DNA from: Acidobacteriota bacterium
GTDB taxonomy: Bacteria; Acidobacteriota; Terriglobia; Acidiferrales; UBA7541
DNA length: 64,000 nucleotides
Direction: 5' to 3'
Assembly (NCBI GenBank): GCA_003165465.1
Contig: PLUM01000111.1
Location: forward strand, 1-64,000
Part shown: piece after piece, positions 8,781 to 18,028 of the stretch
How the letters are laid out: each line of letters begins with the position of its first letter
Numbering within the stretch: the first letter of the stretch is position 1
Translations under genes and position numbers: made by a program
The notes under the pieces: generated by a model
Database searches by the model: none
Seen by the model: only the letters and a program-made list of their open reading frames with translations
Told to the model about the DNA's origin: nothing

Positions 8781-9194
8781 AAGGATTTCCGTAACTCGTG
8801 ATTCGTGACTCGTGATTTGTAATTCGTGAAGCGCGCCCCGGAAAATCACTGTAGCTCAGGTCTTCAGACCCGAGGCCTTTCCGCGCCCCACGCGAAAACC
8901 CCCGCCTCTGAAGAGGCGGGCTACAACACCACACCGTAATTGGGTGCCCCATCCTTCGCGCATTTTGCGAAGGGTGGGTCCGTCGAAATGTTCCACCCGC
9001 CGGTTTTAGTAGCACAGGCTTCAGCCTGTGTTCTTTTGACTTTCCGCGTCGCGCGCGCAAAAATTAAAACCCACACAGGCTGAAGCCTGTGCCACTGAAA
9101 ACAAATTCGCGCCCGAGAAGAGGCAGCAAGTTGCAGGCAGTAGTGAGCAGGGGTTTCCCTACACCCTACACCCTGCCACCTACACCCTTCCTCC
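8781..9194. repeat. Intergenic repeat block (families F, E, D, A, I)
   Basis: No gene is seen. It contains simple ATTCGTGATT repeats, then a two-hairpin element at 8851-8924 (CAGGTCTTCAGACCCGAG and CCCGCCTCTGAAGAGGCGGG with GTAG and CTAC ends). A CCCCATCCTTCGC element follows at about 8941-8985, then a CACAGGCTTCAGCCTGTG two-hairpin element at 9009-9095 and CTACACCCTGCCACC-type repeats. Confidence 0.85.
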
Positions 9195-9920
9195 TCACAC
9201 CATCGGCGCGAATCCGCCGCGCGACGAAAACGGCCTGCGCCGCCGCCCAGTCTGCTGCTCGCGCTGCGTCGCACGCACAATCAAATCCTCGAGCGCGTCT
9301 CCGGCTGCCGCGTCCCACCGCTCGGCCTGCGGAGCGCCGCGCGCCGCGCCCGCCATGGCGGCCGCCCCGTACGCCAGCGCTTCCTGCGCGTTGCGAATCA
9401 GCACTGGGCTTGTCGCATCGACCAGGTCCGGATACGATTTCTCGTAGCGCAGCCGGATCTGCGTGTCCACCGTCGCGCCCAGAAAATACAATCCGTCCGC
9501 GCGCCACTCCCAGTAACGCAGCGCCGCGCCCTGCGGCTCCGACGGCAACCCGTCGTGATCCGTCAGGTCCGTCATCTCGACGAAATCGTCCGCGCTGCCG
9601 TTTAAGCGCTCCCACAACTTCACCGGCACGAGCAAATCGGGCGGCAACTGATTCGGCGGCGCCGTCGCGTCCGTGATCGACACCTGCGCCGACGCGTCCA
9701 CCGCCGTCACCGCCGCGACGACGAGCAGCACGTCGTCGCTCAAAAAACTTCCCGACTGAATATTCTCCAGCGCCCGCTGCGCTTTCCGGTATGCCGCATT
9801 CACATACGGCAGCAGCACCGTGTCCGTAAACAAATTCCCCGCCGCATCGTTCAGCAGCGACCGCACCAGCGCCGTGATCTGCCCCGCAGTGTTATAAGCC
9901 GTGGTTCCAACAACTGGCAT
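9195..9920 (-). CDS. Phage gp4-like head-tail adaptor
   Basis: This is a 241-residue protein. The N-terminal helices ITALVRSLLNDAAGNLFTDTVLLPYVNAAYRKAQRAL and the later ADGLYFLGATVDTQIRLRYEK match the DNA-stabilisation/tail tubular A type of adaptor that joins the portal to the short tail. A basic C-terminus (QTGRRRRPF) follows. It lies directly upstream of the tail hub gene, as expected in podoviruses. The start is supported by AGGAG about eight bases upstream. The family assignment rests on pattern and order, not on a search. Confidence 0.7.
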   Translation of the reverse strand: MPVVGTTAYNTAGQITALVRSLLNDAAGNLFTDTVLLPYVNAAYRKAQRALENIQSGSFLSDDVLLVVAAVTAVDASAQVSITDATAPPNQLPPDLLVPVKLWERLNGSADDFVEMTDLTDHDGLPSEPQGAALRYWEWRADGLYFLGATVDTQIRLRYEKSYPDLVDATSPVLIRNAQEALAYGAAAMAGAARGAPQAERWDAAAGDALEDLIVRATQREQQTGRRRRPFSSRGGFAPMV

Positions 9921-10039
9921 GGAGGAACTCCTCGTGATTCGTGATTTGTAATTCGTGGCGAAAGAAGGTGGCAGGTGGCAGGGTGTAGGGTGTAGGGAAG
10001 CCCCTACCCCCTAAAACCTACCCCCTGCAACCTCTTCCG

Positions 10040-10267
10040 TCACTTCCCCGCCGGCAGCGGCGACTGCTTCAAATACGCCGCCACTCCAATGATCGCGGAC
10101 ATTACCGCGCTCACTCCCGCAATCCCCAGCGTCGCGCGCATTCCCGCCTGCAAATTAAAATGTTCCGGATCGATCCCCACGGCCGCGAAGCCGGTAATCA
10201 CCCCGTTCGCGCCCCCGGCAATCCACGCCGCCAGGATTCCCTTAAACCACGTTTCCCATGTGGACAT
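10040..10267 (-). CDS. Holin-like membrane protein
   Basis: This 75-residue protein has two predicted membrane segments (about residues 7-27 and 45-66) separated by a short loop with DPEHFNLQAG, and a short C-terminus with KQSPLPAGK. Size and topology match class II-type holins that let endolysin reach the wall. It is separated from the transglycosylase gene by the tail genes, which is unusual for a lysis cassette, so it might serve another membrane role. AAGGGG lies five bases before the ATG. Confidence 0.6.
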   Translation of the reverse strand: MSTWETWFKGILAAWIAGGANGVITGFAAVGIDPEHFNLQAGMRATLGIAGVSAVMSAIIGVAAYLKQSPLPAGK

Positions 10268-10571
10268 GCGAGCCCCTTGTGAAGCGGTGACTGGTGATTA
10301 GTGACGGAAGAAGGCGGTAGGTGGCAGGGTGTAGGGTGTAGGGAAACTCCTGCTCCCTGCAACCTGCAACCTCTTCATCCTGGGTGCCCCATCCTTCGCG
10401 GTTTGTGCGAAGGGTGGGTCCTGAACGAGAGTGAAGGGTGGGTCCGTCCGCGCCGAAGAGTCGAGAGTTGTGAGTTGAGAGAGTCGTGCGAAAATATCGC
10501 GGCGGTTTTCACCCTTCGCAGGAACTCAGGGCAAGCCAGTCACCACTCACCGATCACCAGTCACCGCATTC
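10268..10571. repeat. Intergenic repeat block (families I, D, F)
   Basis: No gene is seen. It has GGTGGCAGGGTGTAGGG-type repeats (about 10317-10375), a CCCCATCCTTCGC hairpin element (about 10381-10440), a stretch related to TTCACCCTTCGCAGGAACTC, and TGACTGGTGA-type repeats next to the spike stop codon. Confidence 0.8.
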
Positions 10572-13500
10572 CTACTGCTTCAGCTCCACCAGAAACATCT
10601 CCGGCGTAATCGCGTCCGTCGCGGCCACGTTAAATTGCAAATTAATGGTCACCGCGCTAGCCGTGCTCACCGCCGACGTATCCAGCTTGATCGAATTGCT
10701 TCCCGCGTTGCTGTCCTGGCCCAGCGTGTTGATGGTCTGCGCGCTGGTCGAGCCCGCATTGTTCATAATCAAATACGTGGTGCGCTCGAGTTGATTGGCC
10801 GCTCCGGCCGGCGCCACGGCCGTCGTCGACGTTCCGCCGAACGACAGCGTGTAGTTGACGGCCGCCGTGCCCGTCGTGTGCTTGGCCACCACCGTGATGA
10901 TGATCCCCTGCCCCGCGCCCATCACGCCCGCCGGCAGCGTGCACGTATAGTACGTCGCCGCCGCGCCCGTTCCCGTCACGGCCGTTGCCGGGCCCTGGTA
11001 CGCGCACGCCGCGCTGTCCGCGCTGCCCACCGTCTGCGCCGCGCCGTTGTTCTCGATCTTCTTCCAGCGGTGCGCCGTCGCATCGCAATACAGAAAATCG
11101 AATCCCGCAACGCCCGCGGGCGCGGACGTTTCCGGGCACGCAAAGGTTTTTCCCCACACGTACTGGTCGTTGATTCCGCTCACGCCCGTGCCGCTAAACG
11201 CGGGCATGCTGTTGGTCGGAGAACTCGCCGCCGTATCCGCGTACGTTGTGCCCGTGACGTGCGACGCCACGCGATACCAAAAACCCACGCCGAAAACCGT
11301 TCCCCCAATCACGCCGCCGATCGTACAAGTATTCGACGTGTTGCACCGATAGACGTTGTAGCTCGCCGCACCCACCGTGGGCGTCCATCCGACGTTCACC
11401 GTCTGCGTGCCGCTGGAAGTTGTCACCGTGGAGGATGGCGCGGGCTGCGCGATGGTTTCCCCGCCGTCAATTCCCGTGGCGCTCACCGAGTACACATAGG
11501 TTCCCGCCGGCACGCTGCCGCCCGACGCCGCAGTCGCCGTGATGCTCGTTGGTGGAGGCAACACCCAGTAGTGCGAATAGCCGCCCACCACGGCTTCCGG
11601 CTCGTAGAGTTTCCGCATCGGCTCCGCGTTGTAGGTATACAGGCCGGATGTCTCAAACGGATAGGTAACGGTATAGGTTAATTCCTTATCCTCGCTCACG
11701 CTGCGATTGGGTCCGAGTGTGGTTCCGTAAGCATCGCCGCCATTGACTACCCAACCTTTCAGCCGCAAAGAAACCGGACGGTTTCCGCTAATCAGTGGTG
11801 TCTGCGCCCCGCCCGTCACCAAGTCGAAATCAAAAGTCCCCTGAAAACTGTTGCCTGCAACACAACACAAATTCGCGACCAGTGGCTCGTTTTCCGTGTC
11901 CTGATAGACGTGGAAGAATTTGTAGAACGTATTATTTCCGGCATTCGTGATCGTTACCATTGGAGTGTATCCGCCCTGCCGATACACCCAATCCATCCCC
12001 AGCGTCGCGGCGTTTCCGCCTCCGTCAATCTCAATTCCCCGGCGGGAGAAATTCATGTAGTGCAGTTGGACATCGTAAAAACTGTTTTGCCAACCGCCGC
12101 TGCCGTTTTGCCCCGCCGCCATCCACACCAGCGGCGTCCAGCTTAGGTCGTTCCCGATGCTCGGGCCTCCCAGAATATCTCCCCAGGACATCGAGTGATC
12201 GGCAATCGTCCCGGACGTATCCCGGTAAACCATCGCCATTCCCAAATAATCGGTGGAGGCTACGCCCCCGGTCAGCAAATTCACATGCTCGAACAGCGTT
12301 TGGCCGCTGTCTTCCACAATGAGAGTCGTTCCGTTGGTATAGCTGTCGACGTTCAGCCACCGCAGCACATTGTCTCCGCCTCGAAGATGAATGCCCGGAC
12401 TTGCCACGGAATCGTAAATAGCCGCGCCAGAGTTGGTTGAAAACTGAGGAGCGCCCAGACTCGCCCAACTGCCATCCCAATTCATGGCCCCATTGATTTC
12501 GAGTGTTTCCCCCAAAAGCAAACGTCCCGCCTGGCGTACCGAGAGTCCTTGATTGGTAAGCGAAAGGAACGAATTGATGGGAAAGCCGTGCGCTGAATCC
12601 GCTGCGGGAGGAATGTAGATGTTGCCCACGCCGTTGACCGATGCGGTGGCTGCGGCCGTAATGGCCGGAGCCGCGTCCAGCAGGATTTGATTGCCCGCGA
12701 CGTTGTTATTCAGCGCGGTAGTCGCCAGCGCGAGGCTCGTGGTTCCCGCGCCCGACACAATCGTGGTCGTCAGCGGATCGTTCGTGGCCGACGCCGCCGT
12801 GCAGATCGAGTCCGTCACATAATACGGAAATGTTTGGTTCCCCTGATACGTCGCGCCCCAATCCTCGTACTGATTATCCTGAAAGCCGCTGGTAGGATCG
12901 TTCGGCTTGGATACGCCAATCACATGGTATGCGCCAGAATCCGCAGGCCGCGACGCGCATGTGTAGTATTCCCACACCCCGGATTGAAACGTCCAGCGCA
13001 CCGAATTCCCCGAGTAATACGCCAGCGTGCCGCCAGATCCCGCCGAAGTCTGATCCGCGAGATTGGACGTTTGATTTCGCGTGTCGGTAGGCGTCGCGCA
13101 CAACGTAAAAACCGTGCCACTGGTAATCGAGCATATCCGAAACCATCCATTGAACGTGTTTCCCGGCACGAGCGTCATGTCCACCATCTGCCCGGCAATG
13201 AGACTGAGCGATGTGGACGTGGTGACCGTCACCGTATCGTTGGACCGTGACACGGAAGCAATCGCCGCCGTCTGCAATCCCAGCGACGCAAGTCCCGTCG
13301 TGATGGTCGTCGCGGAACTCGGTAGCGTCAACGCACCATACTTATCGCGCCCCACAACCTTGTAGAGATACGTGGACGCTCCCGTGCTGCTGTTCACCGT
13401 CAGGTGCGTTCCCGTTCCGCCCGACGCGAACACCGGCACAACGGTTGGCGCGGTGGGCGTCGTCATCGTGTTCGTCGCGCCGCAGCCTTGCAGCGTCACG

Positions 13501-14192
13501 CCATCGCCATTCACAAAAAAACTGGCCGAGCCGAGCGTCACATTCGCCGATCCATTTGTGCACGTCACGGTCGTCGCGCCATCGTTATAGTTCGAGACCG
13601 CCGCGCGCGCCCCAAACGCCGTAATGTCCGCCCACGGGTCTGGTCCCTTGAACCGCTGATTGTTCGTCCAGGTAAGATCCTGCGCCACGGTCGGCACCGA
13701 CGCGCCGCCCACCGTCAGCGTCCCCACCGCCGCCGCCCCGCTCACCGTCAGGTTCCCGCTCAGCGTCAGCGTGAACGCCGTGATCCCGCTCGTCGTGCTC
13801 ACCGTCGTGAACGTTGGCGTCGACGGATCGTTCGGCAAAATCACGTTGGGCATTTGCTTGGTGATAATCTGCGGCCCGCTGATCTCGATCTCGTACCGCC
13901 CCGGCGCCGCATAAAACGTGTAGTTCCCCATGCCGTCCGCCGCGATCGGATTTGCCAGCGCCTGCGTCAGCCCCTCGTCCGAATAAATCAGCGCCAGCGG
14001 CGTGCAAGGCTGCCCCGTCGCGCCCACCGTGCACACGCGCACCGTAGCCCCCGCCATCGGCCGGCCCTGCGCATTAAACACCACATCGTCCTTCCGCGAT
14101 CCCTGCGCCCGCACCCCCGGCGCACACGCCAGCGCCACCGTCACCACCGCCAGCACCACCGCCATCGCCACCCGCATCGTCATCATCCTCAT
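10572..14192 (-). CDS. Large secreted-type tail spike, pectate-lyase-like
   Basis: This protein is about 1206 residues long. A Sec-type signal peptide (MRMMTMRVAMAVVLAVVTV, ending near VRAQG) precedes a carboxypeptidase-regulatory-like Ig domain (GRPMAGATVRVC to YEIEISGP). A pectate-lyase-3/beta-helix segment begins at DPWADITAFGARA, with right-handed helix strands through the middle (GIHLRGGDNVLRWLN, HSMSWGDILGG). Fibronectin-III-like repeats follow (PPPTSITATAASGG, VGWTPTVGAASYNVYRC), then a beta-rich C-terminus. Such proteins recognise or degrade surface polysaccharide. The start at 14192 is preferred because AGAGGG lies nine bases upstream; ATGs at 14213 and 14201 are alternatives. A signal peptide on a phage spike is odd and suggests export or host-type origin. 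Confidence 0.7.
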   Translation of the reverse strand: MRMMTMRVAMAVVLAVVTVALACAPGVRAQGSRKDDVVFNAQGRPMAGATVRVCTVGATGQPCTPLALIYSDEGLTQALANPIAADGMGNYTFYAAPGRYEIEISGPQIITKQMPNVILPNDPSTPTFTTVSTTSGITAFTLTLSGNLTVSGAAAVGTLTVGGASVPTVAQDLTWTNNQRFKGPDPWADITAFGARAAVSNYNDGATTVTCTNGSANVTLGSASFFVNGDGVTLQGCGATNTMTTPTAPTVVPVFASGGTGTHLTVNSSTGASTYLYKVVGRDKYGALTLPSSATTITTGLASLGLQTAAIASVSRSNDTVTVTTSTSLSLIAGQMVDMTLVPGNTFNGWFRICSITSGTVFTLCATPTDTRNQTSNLADQTSAGSGGTLAYYSGNSVRWTFQSGVWEYYTCASRPADSGAYHVIGVSKPNDPTSGFQDNQYEDWGATYQGNQTFPYYVTDSICTAASATNDPLTTTIVSGAGTTSLALATTALNNNVAGNQILLDAAPAITAAATASVNGVGNIYIPPAADSAHGFPINSFLSLTNQGLSVRQAGRLLLGETLEINGAMNWDGSWASLGAPQFSTNSGAAIYDSVASPGIHLRGGDNVLRWLNVDSYTNGTTLIVEDSGQTLFEHVNLLTGGVASTDYLGMAMVYRDTSGTIADHSMSWGDILGGPSIGNDLSWTPLVWMAAGQNGSGGWQNSFYDVQLHYMNFSRRGIEIDGGGNAATLGMDWVYRQGGYTPMVTITNAGNNTFYKFFHVYQDTENEPLVANLCCVAGNSFQGTFDFDLVTGGAQTPLISGNRPVSLRLKGWVVNGGDAYGTTLGPNRSVSEDKELTYTVTYPFETSGLYTYNAEPMRKLYEPEAVVGGYSHYWVLPPPTSITATAASGGSVPAGTYVYSVSATGIDGGETIAQPAPSSTVTTSSGTQTVNVGWTPTVGAASYNVYRCNTSNTCTIGGVIGGTVFGVGFWYRVASHVTGTTYADTAASSPTNSMPAFSGTGVSGINDQYVWGKTFACPETSAPAGVAGFDFLYCDATAHRWKKIENNGAAQTVGSADSAACAYQGPATAVTGTGAAATYYTCTLPAGVMGAGQGIIITVVAKHTTGTAAVNYTLSFGGTSTTAVAPAGAANQLERTTYLIMNNAGSTSAQTINTLGQDSNAGSNSIKLDTSAVSTASAVTINLQFNVAATDAITPEMFLVELKQ

Positions 14193-14290
14193 CGCAACCA
14201 TCCCTCTCCCCATCCTTCGCGCCCAACCCGTAGCACAGGTTAGGGTTTTCCCTACACCCTACGACCTACACCGTACCCCCTTCTTCCACC

Positions 14291-14971
14291 TCACCGCCGC
14301 GCTCGTGAATGATCCACCACTCTCTCCCCCGGCGCAACCGCCTGAGCGGCGTCTGCCGCGGACGCGGAAGCCCCCGTCCCCGCCGCACGATCCGCGTACC
14401 CCACGATGCCCAGCGCCGCGGCCTTGTCGCGATTCAAGATCGCCCGGCACGATTTGCACACCGCCACGCCGGGCTTCACGCGCTCGCCGCACCCCGGACA
14501 CTCCTCCGTCTCGCGCGCCTCGTAATGCCACTCCTTCACCATTCCGAGCCGCGCCGCCGCCCGCCGCTGCAAATCGTGAATAAATAAATACGAATGCGAC
14601 CGCTCCCACTCGCGATCCGCCGCAGCCACGAGCGCGCGGTAAAATTCATCCAGCTTTTCCCGAGCCGCGCGCAGCTCCGCCTCGGTCGGCGCGTCCCCCG
14701 CGCACACAAACACGCCCAGGTAACTCCGCTCGCCCGCATCCGAATTAATTTCCCGGCAAACGTCTTCGGCAATCTCCCGCGCCGAAATCGCCAGCGGCAA
14801 AATCCGCTTGTCGCCGTAATCCATCGACGCCGTCCGCGGCGTCACGCGCGTCAGCGCCACCGACTCCCCGTCCGCGCATCCCGCCACCTGAAACGTCCCG
14901 TACATCCGGTGCGCCAAATATTTCTCGCCAGTAATATTCGCAATCGTAGCCGTCTCCAAGTTCATCTCCAT
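14291..14971 (-). CDS. Phage protein with zinc ribbon, unknown function
   Basis: This 226-residue protein starts at MEMNLETATIANITG, which has GAGGAG five bases upstream. The N-terminal half is beta-rich (YLAHRMYGTFQVAG), followed by helices (PTEAELRAAREKLDEFYRAL) and a C-terminal four-cysteine zinc ribbon (ECPGCGERVKPGVAVCKSC). The upstream CCCCATCCTTCGC repeat abuts the ribosome-binding site. It lies upstream of the large spike among virion genes. I do not recognise the family; a structural or DNA/RNA-binding role is possible. Confidence 0.65.
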   Translation of the reverse strand: MEMNLETATIANITGEKYLAHRMYGTFQVAGCADGESVALTRVTPRTASMDYGDKRILPLAISAREIAEDVCREINSDAGERSYLGVFVCAGDAPTEAELRAAREKLDEFYRALVAAADREWERSHSYLFIHDLQRRAAARLGMVKEWHYEARETEECPGCGERVKPGVAVCKSCRAILNRDKAAALGIVGYADRAAGTGASASAADAAQAVAPGERVVDHSRARR

Positions 14972-15534
14972 GTTCTCCTCTTTGGGTGCCCCATCCTTCG
15001 CCGCTTTTGCGAAGGGTGGGTCCGTCCGCCAGTAATTCATGACTGGCTTGCCCTGAGCTCCCGCGAAGGGTGAAAATCAAACCGCCGCGCCGAATCAGTA
15101 GCACAGACTTTTTACCCTGAGCATCGTGAAGGGCAGCCTGTGTTCTTTTGACTTTGGTTGCCCAGTGGTTGTAGGGGCACGGCATTGCCGTGCCCCTACC
15201 TCACAACAAAACCAGAAATATCCATGAAGGACAGCCCGTGTTCTTTTGACTTTCGTCGCGCGCTCAAAAAATCAACCCGCCGCGTGCCGCCATCCTTCGC
15301 GCCCAACCGTAGCACACGTTTTAGTAGCACAGGCTTCAGCCTGTGTTCTTTTGACTTTGATTTTTCGATGGGCCCACAAAATTCAAACCCACACAGGCTG
15401 AAGCCTGTGCTACTAAAAACCACCCATCCGCGCCACGGAAATCTAAAATCTAAAATCTCAAATCCTCCACTGACTAGGAGTGTCACAAATCGCGACTCTT
15501 CGGTTTTCACCAGTCACCAGTCACTAGTCACCAG
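14972..15534. repeat. Intergenic repeat block (families D, F, B, A, K)
   Basis: No gene is seen. The block holds a CCCCATCCTTCGC element (about 14983-15030), a divergent CACAG hairpin, a GTAG/CTAC palindrome with GGGGCACGGCATTGCCGTG (15171-15199) and a full CACAGGCTTCAGCCTGTG two-hairpin element (15324-15413). AATCTAAAATCTAAAATC repeats and TGACTGGTGA-type repeats follow. Confidence 0.85.
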
Positions 15535-16086
15535 TCACTCCCCCAGCGCCGCCTCGGCATACGCGTCATACGCGCGCTCCTCGCGCCGCACGCGCTCCTC
15601 GACCGCTTCCCTTTTCCGCGCGCTTGAAACCCCGCGCCCCGCCTCGATCGCCCGCGCCACATGCCGCGCCGCCGCCGGCGTCAACTGCACAAACTCTCCG
15701 CGCGGCCCCGCCAGCGTAAAACAATGCTCCCAATCCCCGCGCGCCGGATACGGCCCCAGCGCCGCCACGCTCCGCCCGCCGACCATCTCGATCGTCGCCC
15801 GCCGCCACTCCTCCGGCGAACCATAACTCTCCGGCGGCATCCACCGCTCGATGTGCCACCGGTCGTAAGGAACATACTTCGGCTCGCGCCGCACCTCGAC
15901 CACTTCGCGAATCAACGCCCCGCCCGCGTTCCGGTCCTCCCACTTCCCGCCAATCCAGTCCAGCCGCGACCATCCCCACACCGCGCGATAATTCGCCTCC
16001 CCAAATCGATTCACGCCGCCCGCGAGCAACAGCGCGCGCGCCACGCCCGGCGCCACATCCTGCGTCTCTCGAAGTATTTGGATCAT
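15535..16086 (-). CDS. Conserved-looking phage protein, unknown
   Basis: This is a 183-residue protein starting at MIQILRETQDVAP; an ATG 48 bases upstream is possible and neither has a strong ribosome-binding site. Features are the N-terminal GVNRFGEANYRAVWGW, a tryptophan/charged middle (YDRWHIERWMPPESYGSPEEW), then ALGPYPARGDWEHCF and a basic helical C-terminus (RKREAVEERVRREERAYDAY). It sits between capsid-region genes and the zinc-ribbon protein, so a structural or assembly role is plausible. No known motif is visible. Confidence 0.65.
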   Translation of the reverse strand: MIQILRETQDVAPGVARALLLAGGVNRFGEANYRAVWGWSRLDWIGGKWEDRNAGGALIREVVEVRREPKYVPYDRWHIERWMPPESYGSPEEWRRATIEMVGGRSVAALGPYPARGDWEHCFTLAGPRGEFVQLTPAAARHVARAIEAGRGVSSARKREAVEERVRREERAYDAYAEAALGE

Positions 16087-16165
16087 GTAAGGTGGTGTAA
16101 CCAGAATCGCTTCGCACGCAAAGCTAGTAGTCATGTAGAATGCCTGCTAATGAAAGGCTGACTCA

Positions 16166-16267
16166 GTGAAAGACCCACAGGAAATCTTAGATAAGATTGT
16201 GGATGTGGTTTTGAGATACAAACCACCGAAAAAGAAACCCAAGAAACGAAAGAAGAAAACTATTTAA
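16166..16267 (+). CDS. Very small lysine-rich protein
   Basis: A 33-residue frame starts at GTG: the amphipathic helix KDPQEILDKIVDVVLRYK is followed by a strongly basic tail (PPKKKPKKRKKKTI). The composition looks like a real nucleic-acid-binding small protein rather than chance, but the start has only a weak AAAGG eleven bases upstream. Its end overlaps the convergent minus-strand membrane gene by a few bases. Function unknown. Confidence 0.45.
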   Translation: MKDPQEILDKIVDVVLRYKPPKKKPKKRKKKTI

Positions 16268-16424
16268 GCCAATATCCGGTAACAACGCCGATCATTCCGA
16301 ACGCCCATTTTGTGTAGTCGCTTGGAAAACTTGTGCTGACAAGAATATAGAAACATAACGCCAGTAATGCTGCCGAAACAGCCATCCGAAATAGAACCGG
16401 GAGGTCTCTTCGGTCCAGTTGCAC
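16260..16424 (-). CDS. Small membrane protein of Ntn cassette
   Basis: About 54 residues starting at a GTG six bases after the upstream stop; the start is uncertain and an ATG at MAVSAALLAL is possible. Two membrane segments are visible: AALLALCFYILVSTS and WAFGMIGVVTGYW. It follows the small gene 16430-16663 and the Ntn-hydrolase-like gene, so the three probably form one operon. Function unknown. Confidence 0.45.
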   Translation of the reverse strand: MQLDRRDLPVLFRMAVSAALLALCFYILVSTSFPSDYTKWAFGMIGVVTGYWLK

Positions 16425-16429
16425 TGAGG

Positions 16430-16663
16430 CTACCGACCAAATATCCGCTTCAAAGTATTCACCGCTTCCGTCGCATGTTCTCCAAAAGCAGGTTCCACGC
16501 TTTTGGCTTGCGGCGTTTGGCAACCAGAAATAGCCGCATTTAGTTGTTCCACGGTCGGAGACTCAATCGACAGGTTGCCCACCATATTTGGACGATCGTA
16601 TTCTCTTTGACCCATATTTTGCGGAGTGTTCATTGCCGTGAGTTGTTGCCTAATGTTGTTCAT
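16430..16663 (-). CDS. Small unknown protein of Ntn cassette
   Basis: This 77-residue protein starts at MNNIRQQLTAMNTPQ, with AAGGAG seven bases upstream. The start overlaps the end of the upstream Ntn-hydrolase-like gene by 14 bases, which indicates translational coupling. It is polar, with no membrane segment; the only feature is TVEQLNAAISGCQTPQAK and a C-terminal NTLKRIFGR. No family is recognised. It may be a substrate or partner of the hydrolase. Confidence 0.6.
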   Translation of the reverse strand: MNNIRQQLTAMNTPQNMGQREYDRPNMVGNLSIESPTVEQLNAAISGCQTPQAKSVEPAFGEHATEAVNTLKRIFGR

Positions 16664-17477
16664 GTTTTTCTCCTTCAACATAGTTTTTCGGGGGCGTAAC
16701 CCATTCAAATCCAGAGCCCGGGGTAATTGTAGCCAGTCGTATTGGCCCACCACAGGCGGCCGAACCTAGCGCATAGGTACACCAGCCTATAGTCGTATGA
16801 ATGACGAATCGGCAGTATCCGACAGCATCACGAAGGGGCATTCCATCAAAAATTACGTTAGTCGCCAAACCAGCAGCCACCTGCTTAAAACGTACAAGTT
16901 CTTGCGGTGTCGCTCCAGCTTGTGCCATCTGCGATTCAAAAACGGGATCGACCCCGAACATCAATCGGGCAAATGGACCAGTAACCCCCCTCCAACTCGC
17001 TCCTATCTCAGTTTGCGGTCTTACAGCTATCGGAGCTTGATGATGAGGGAGAATAAATTCCCACTCAGACGCCAAATATTCCTGATCGCCGTCAGAATAT
17101 CCGGCAACAATAAACCCTAACCTCGGTTGCTCCGCGGCTGCCATTGTCCCGAAGGCTTGCGTATGATGACCATGCATAAAACTAAAGAATCTTCCTGCCG
17201 TCTCTTCTACACTTACCCGCTGACCCGGTTGCTGTGACCGATCCTTTTCTGAACGACTAAATTCGTGAACAAAACTTTCAATCGACCGCCGCCCGATATT
17301 GCCGATGCCGTATGTCAATATCCCTATGGGTAAATCCGCTACGCGAAATAGCTTCTGAGCATTTTCGTATGCCTTTACTAACTGTTGCTGACCACTGATA
17401 ACTCCAGTGATTTGGGTCATGCTCTCAGCACCTAATACGATGCCGTCATAAACCTTCACGGTGGCCACAACTGACAT
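16650..17477 (-). CDS. Ntn-hydrolase / proteasome-subunit-like protein
   Basis: This is a 275-residue protein whose pattern resembles the 20S proteasome/HslV fold. The N-terminal strand VVATVKVYDGIVLGAESMTQ is followed by ENAQKLFRVADLPIGILTYGIGNIGRRSIESFVHEF, then a helix, PRLGFIVAGYSDGDQ and a C-terminal strand. The usual propeptide and catalytic Thr1 are not obvious; T6 of VVATVKVYDG does not follow a clear cleavage site, so it may be inactive or a relative. GC content is lower than in neighbouring phage genes, which suggests acquired cargo. It leads a three-gene minus-strand cassette. Function unknown; a protease or a scaffold role are both possible. Confidence 0.6.
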   Translation of the reverse strand: MSVVATVKVYDGIVLGAESMTQITGVISGQQQLVKAYENAQKLFRVADLPIGILTYGIGNIGRRSIESFVHEFSRSEKDRSQQPGQRVSVEETAGRFFSFMHGHHTQAFGTMAAAEQPRLGFIVAGYSDGDQEYLASEWEFILPHHQAPIAVRPQTEIGASWRGVTGPFARLMFGVDPVFESQMAQAGATPQELVRFKQVAAGLATNVIFDGMPLRDAVGYCRFVIHTTIGWCTYALGSAACGGPIRLATITPGSGFEWVTPPKNYVEGEKHEQH

Positions 17478-17684
17478 GGGTGTGGACTCTATCTCACAGA
17501 ATCAGTAAATGCAACGATATCCGTGAACCATCGTTTTGGAGACACTCTCATTATCACATCTAAAGGAACGCCAAAAACACCCTATTTTCAGTGGGAGTTG
17601 TCCAATGGGAAGTCAAACGTATAATTCCCATATTTGACTTGCCAAGAGCGGCTTTAAGCCTTTTGTTTTCCATGCAATGGCACT

Positions 17685-17891
17685 CTATTCTTTGGCAAGA
17701 CGGTTCAGGCAATCGAAGTATTGGGCCGCGACAAACACGAGCACCGGATCGGGCTTTTTTCCGCCCTTGGAGAGTGCCTTCCGGACGCGCGGACTATTCT
17801 TCTCCACACTTCGGGCGAGATCGAGAATTGCGCGACGGGTTTCTTTGCTCATAGGAGGTATCCCATCTGTACGACTCATAGAATACCTCAA
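17685..17891 (-). CDS. Small unknown protein
   Basis: This 68-residue protein has GAGG about six bases before the first ATG; a second ATG at MSKETRRAIL is an alternative. The sequence is a helix-rich basic N-terminus (ETRRAILDLARSVEKNSPRVRKALSKGGKK) followed by PVLVFVAAQYFDCLNRLAKE. No motif is recognised. It lies in a low-GC stretch next to the Ntn cassette. Confidence 0.5.
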   Translation of the reverse strand: MRYSMSRTDGIPPMSKETRRAILDLARSVEKNSPRVRKALSKGGKKPDPVLVFVAAQYFDCLNRLAKE

Positions 17892-18028
17892 AAACGCCCC
17901 AAAACGAATGCCCTTGAAGAGAGATGTTGCTCCGGGTGCCCCATCCTTCGCCGTTCTTGCGAAGGGTGGGTTCCGTCCGCGCGCGATTCATGACTCAGAC
18001 TCACGAATCACAAATCACGATTCACGAA

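Noticed and set aside
7095-8801. 568-residue plus-strand Arg-rich frame
   Set aside because: Antisense shadow of the GC-rich tail-hub gene; no ribosome-binding site or motif.
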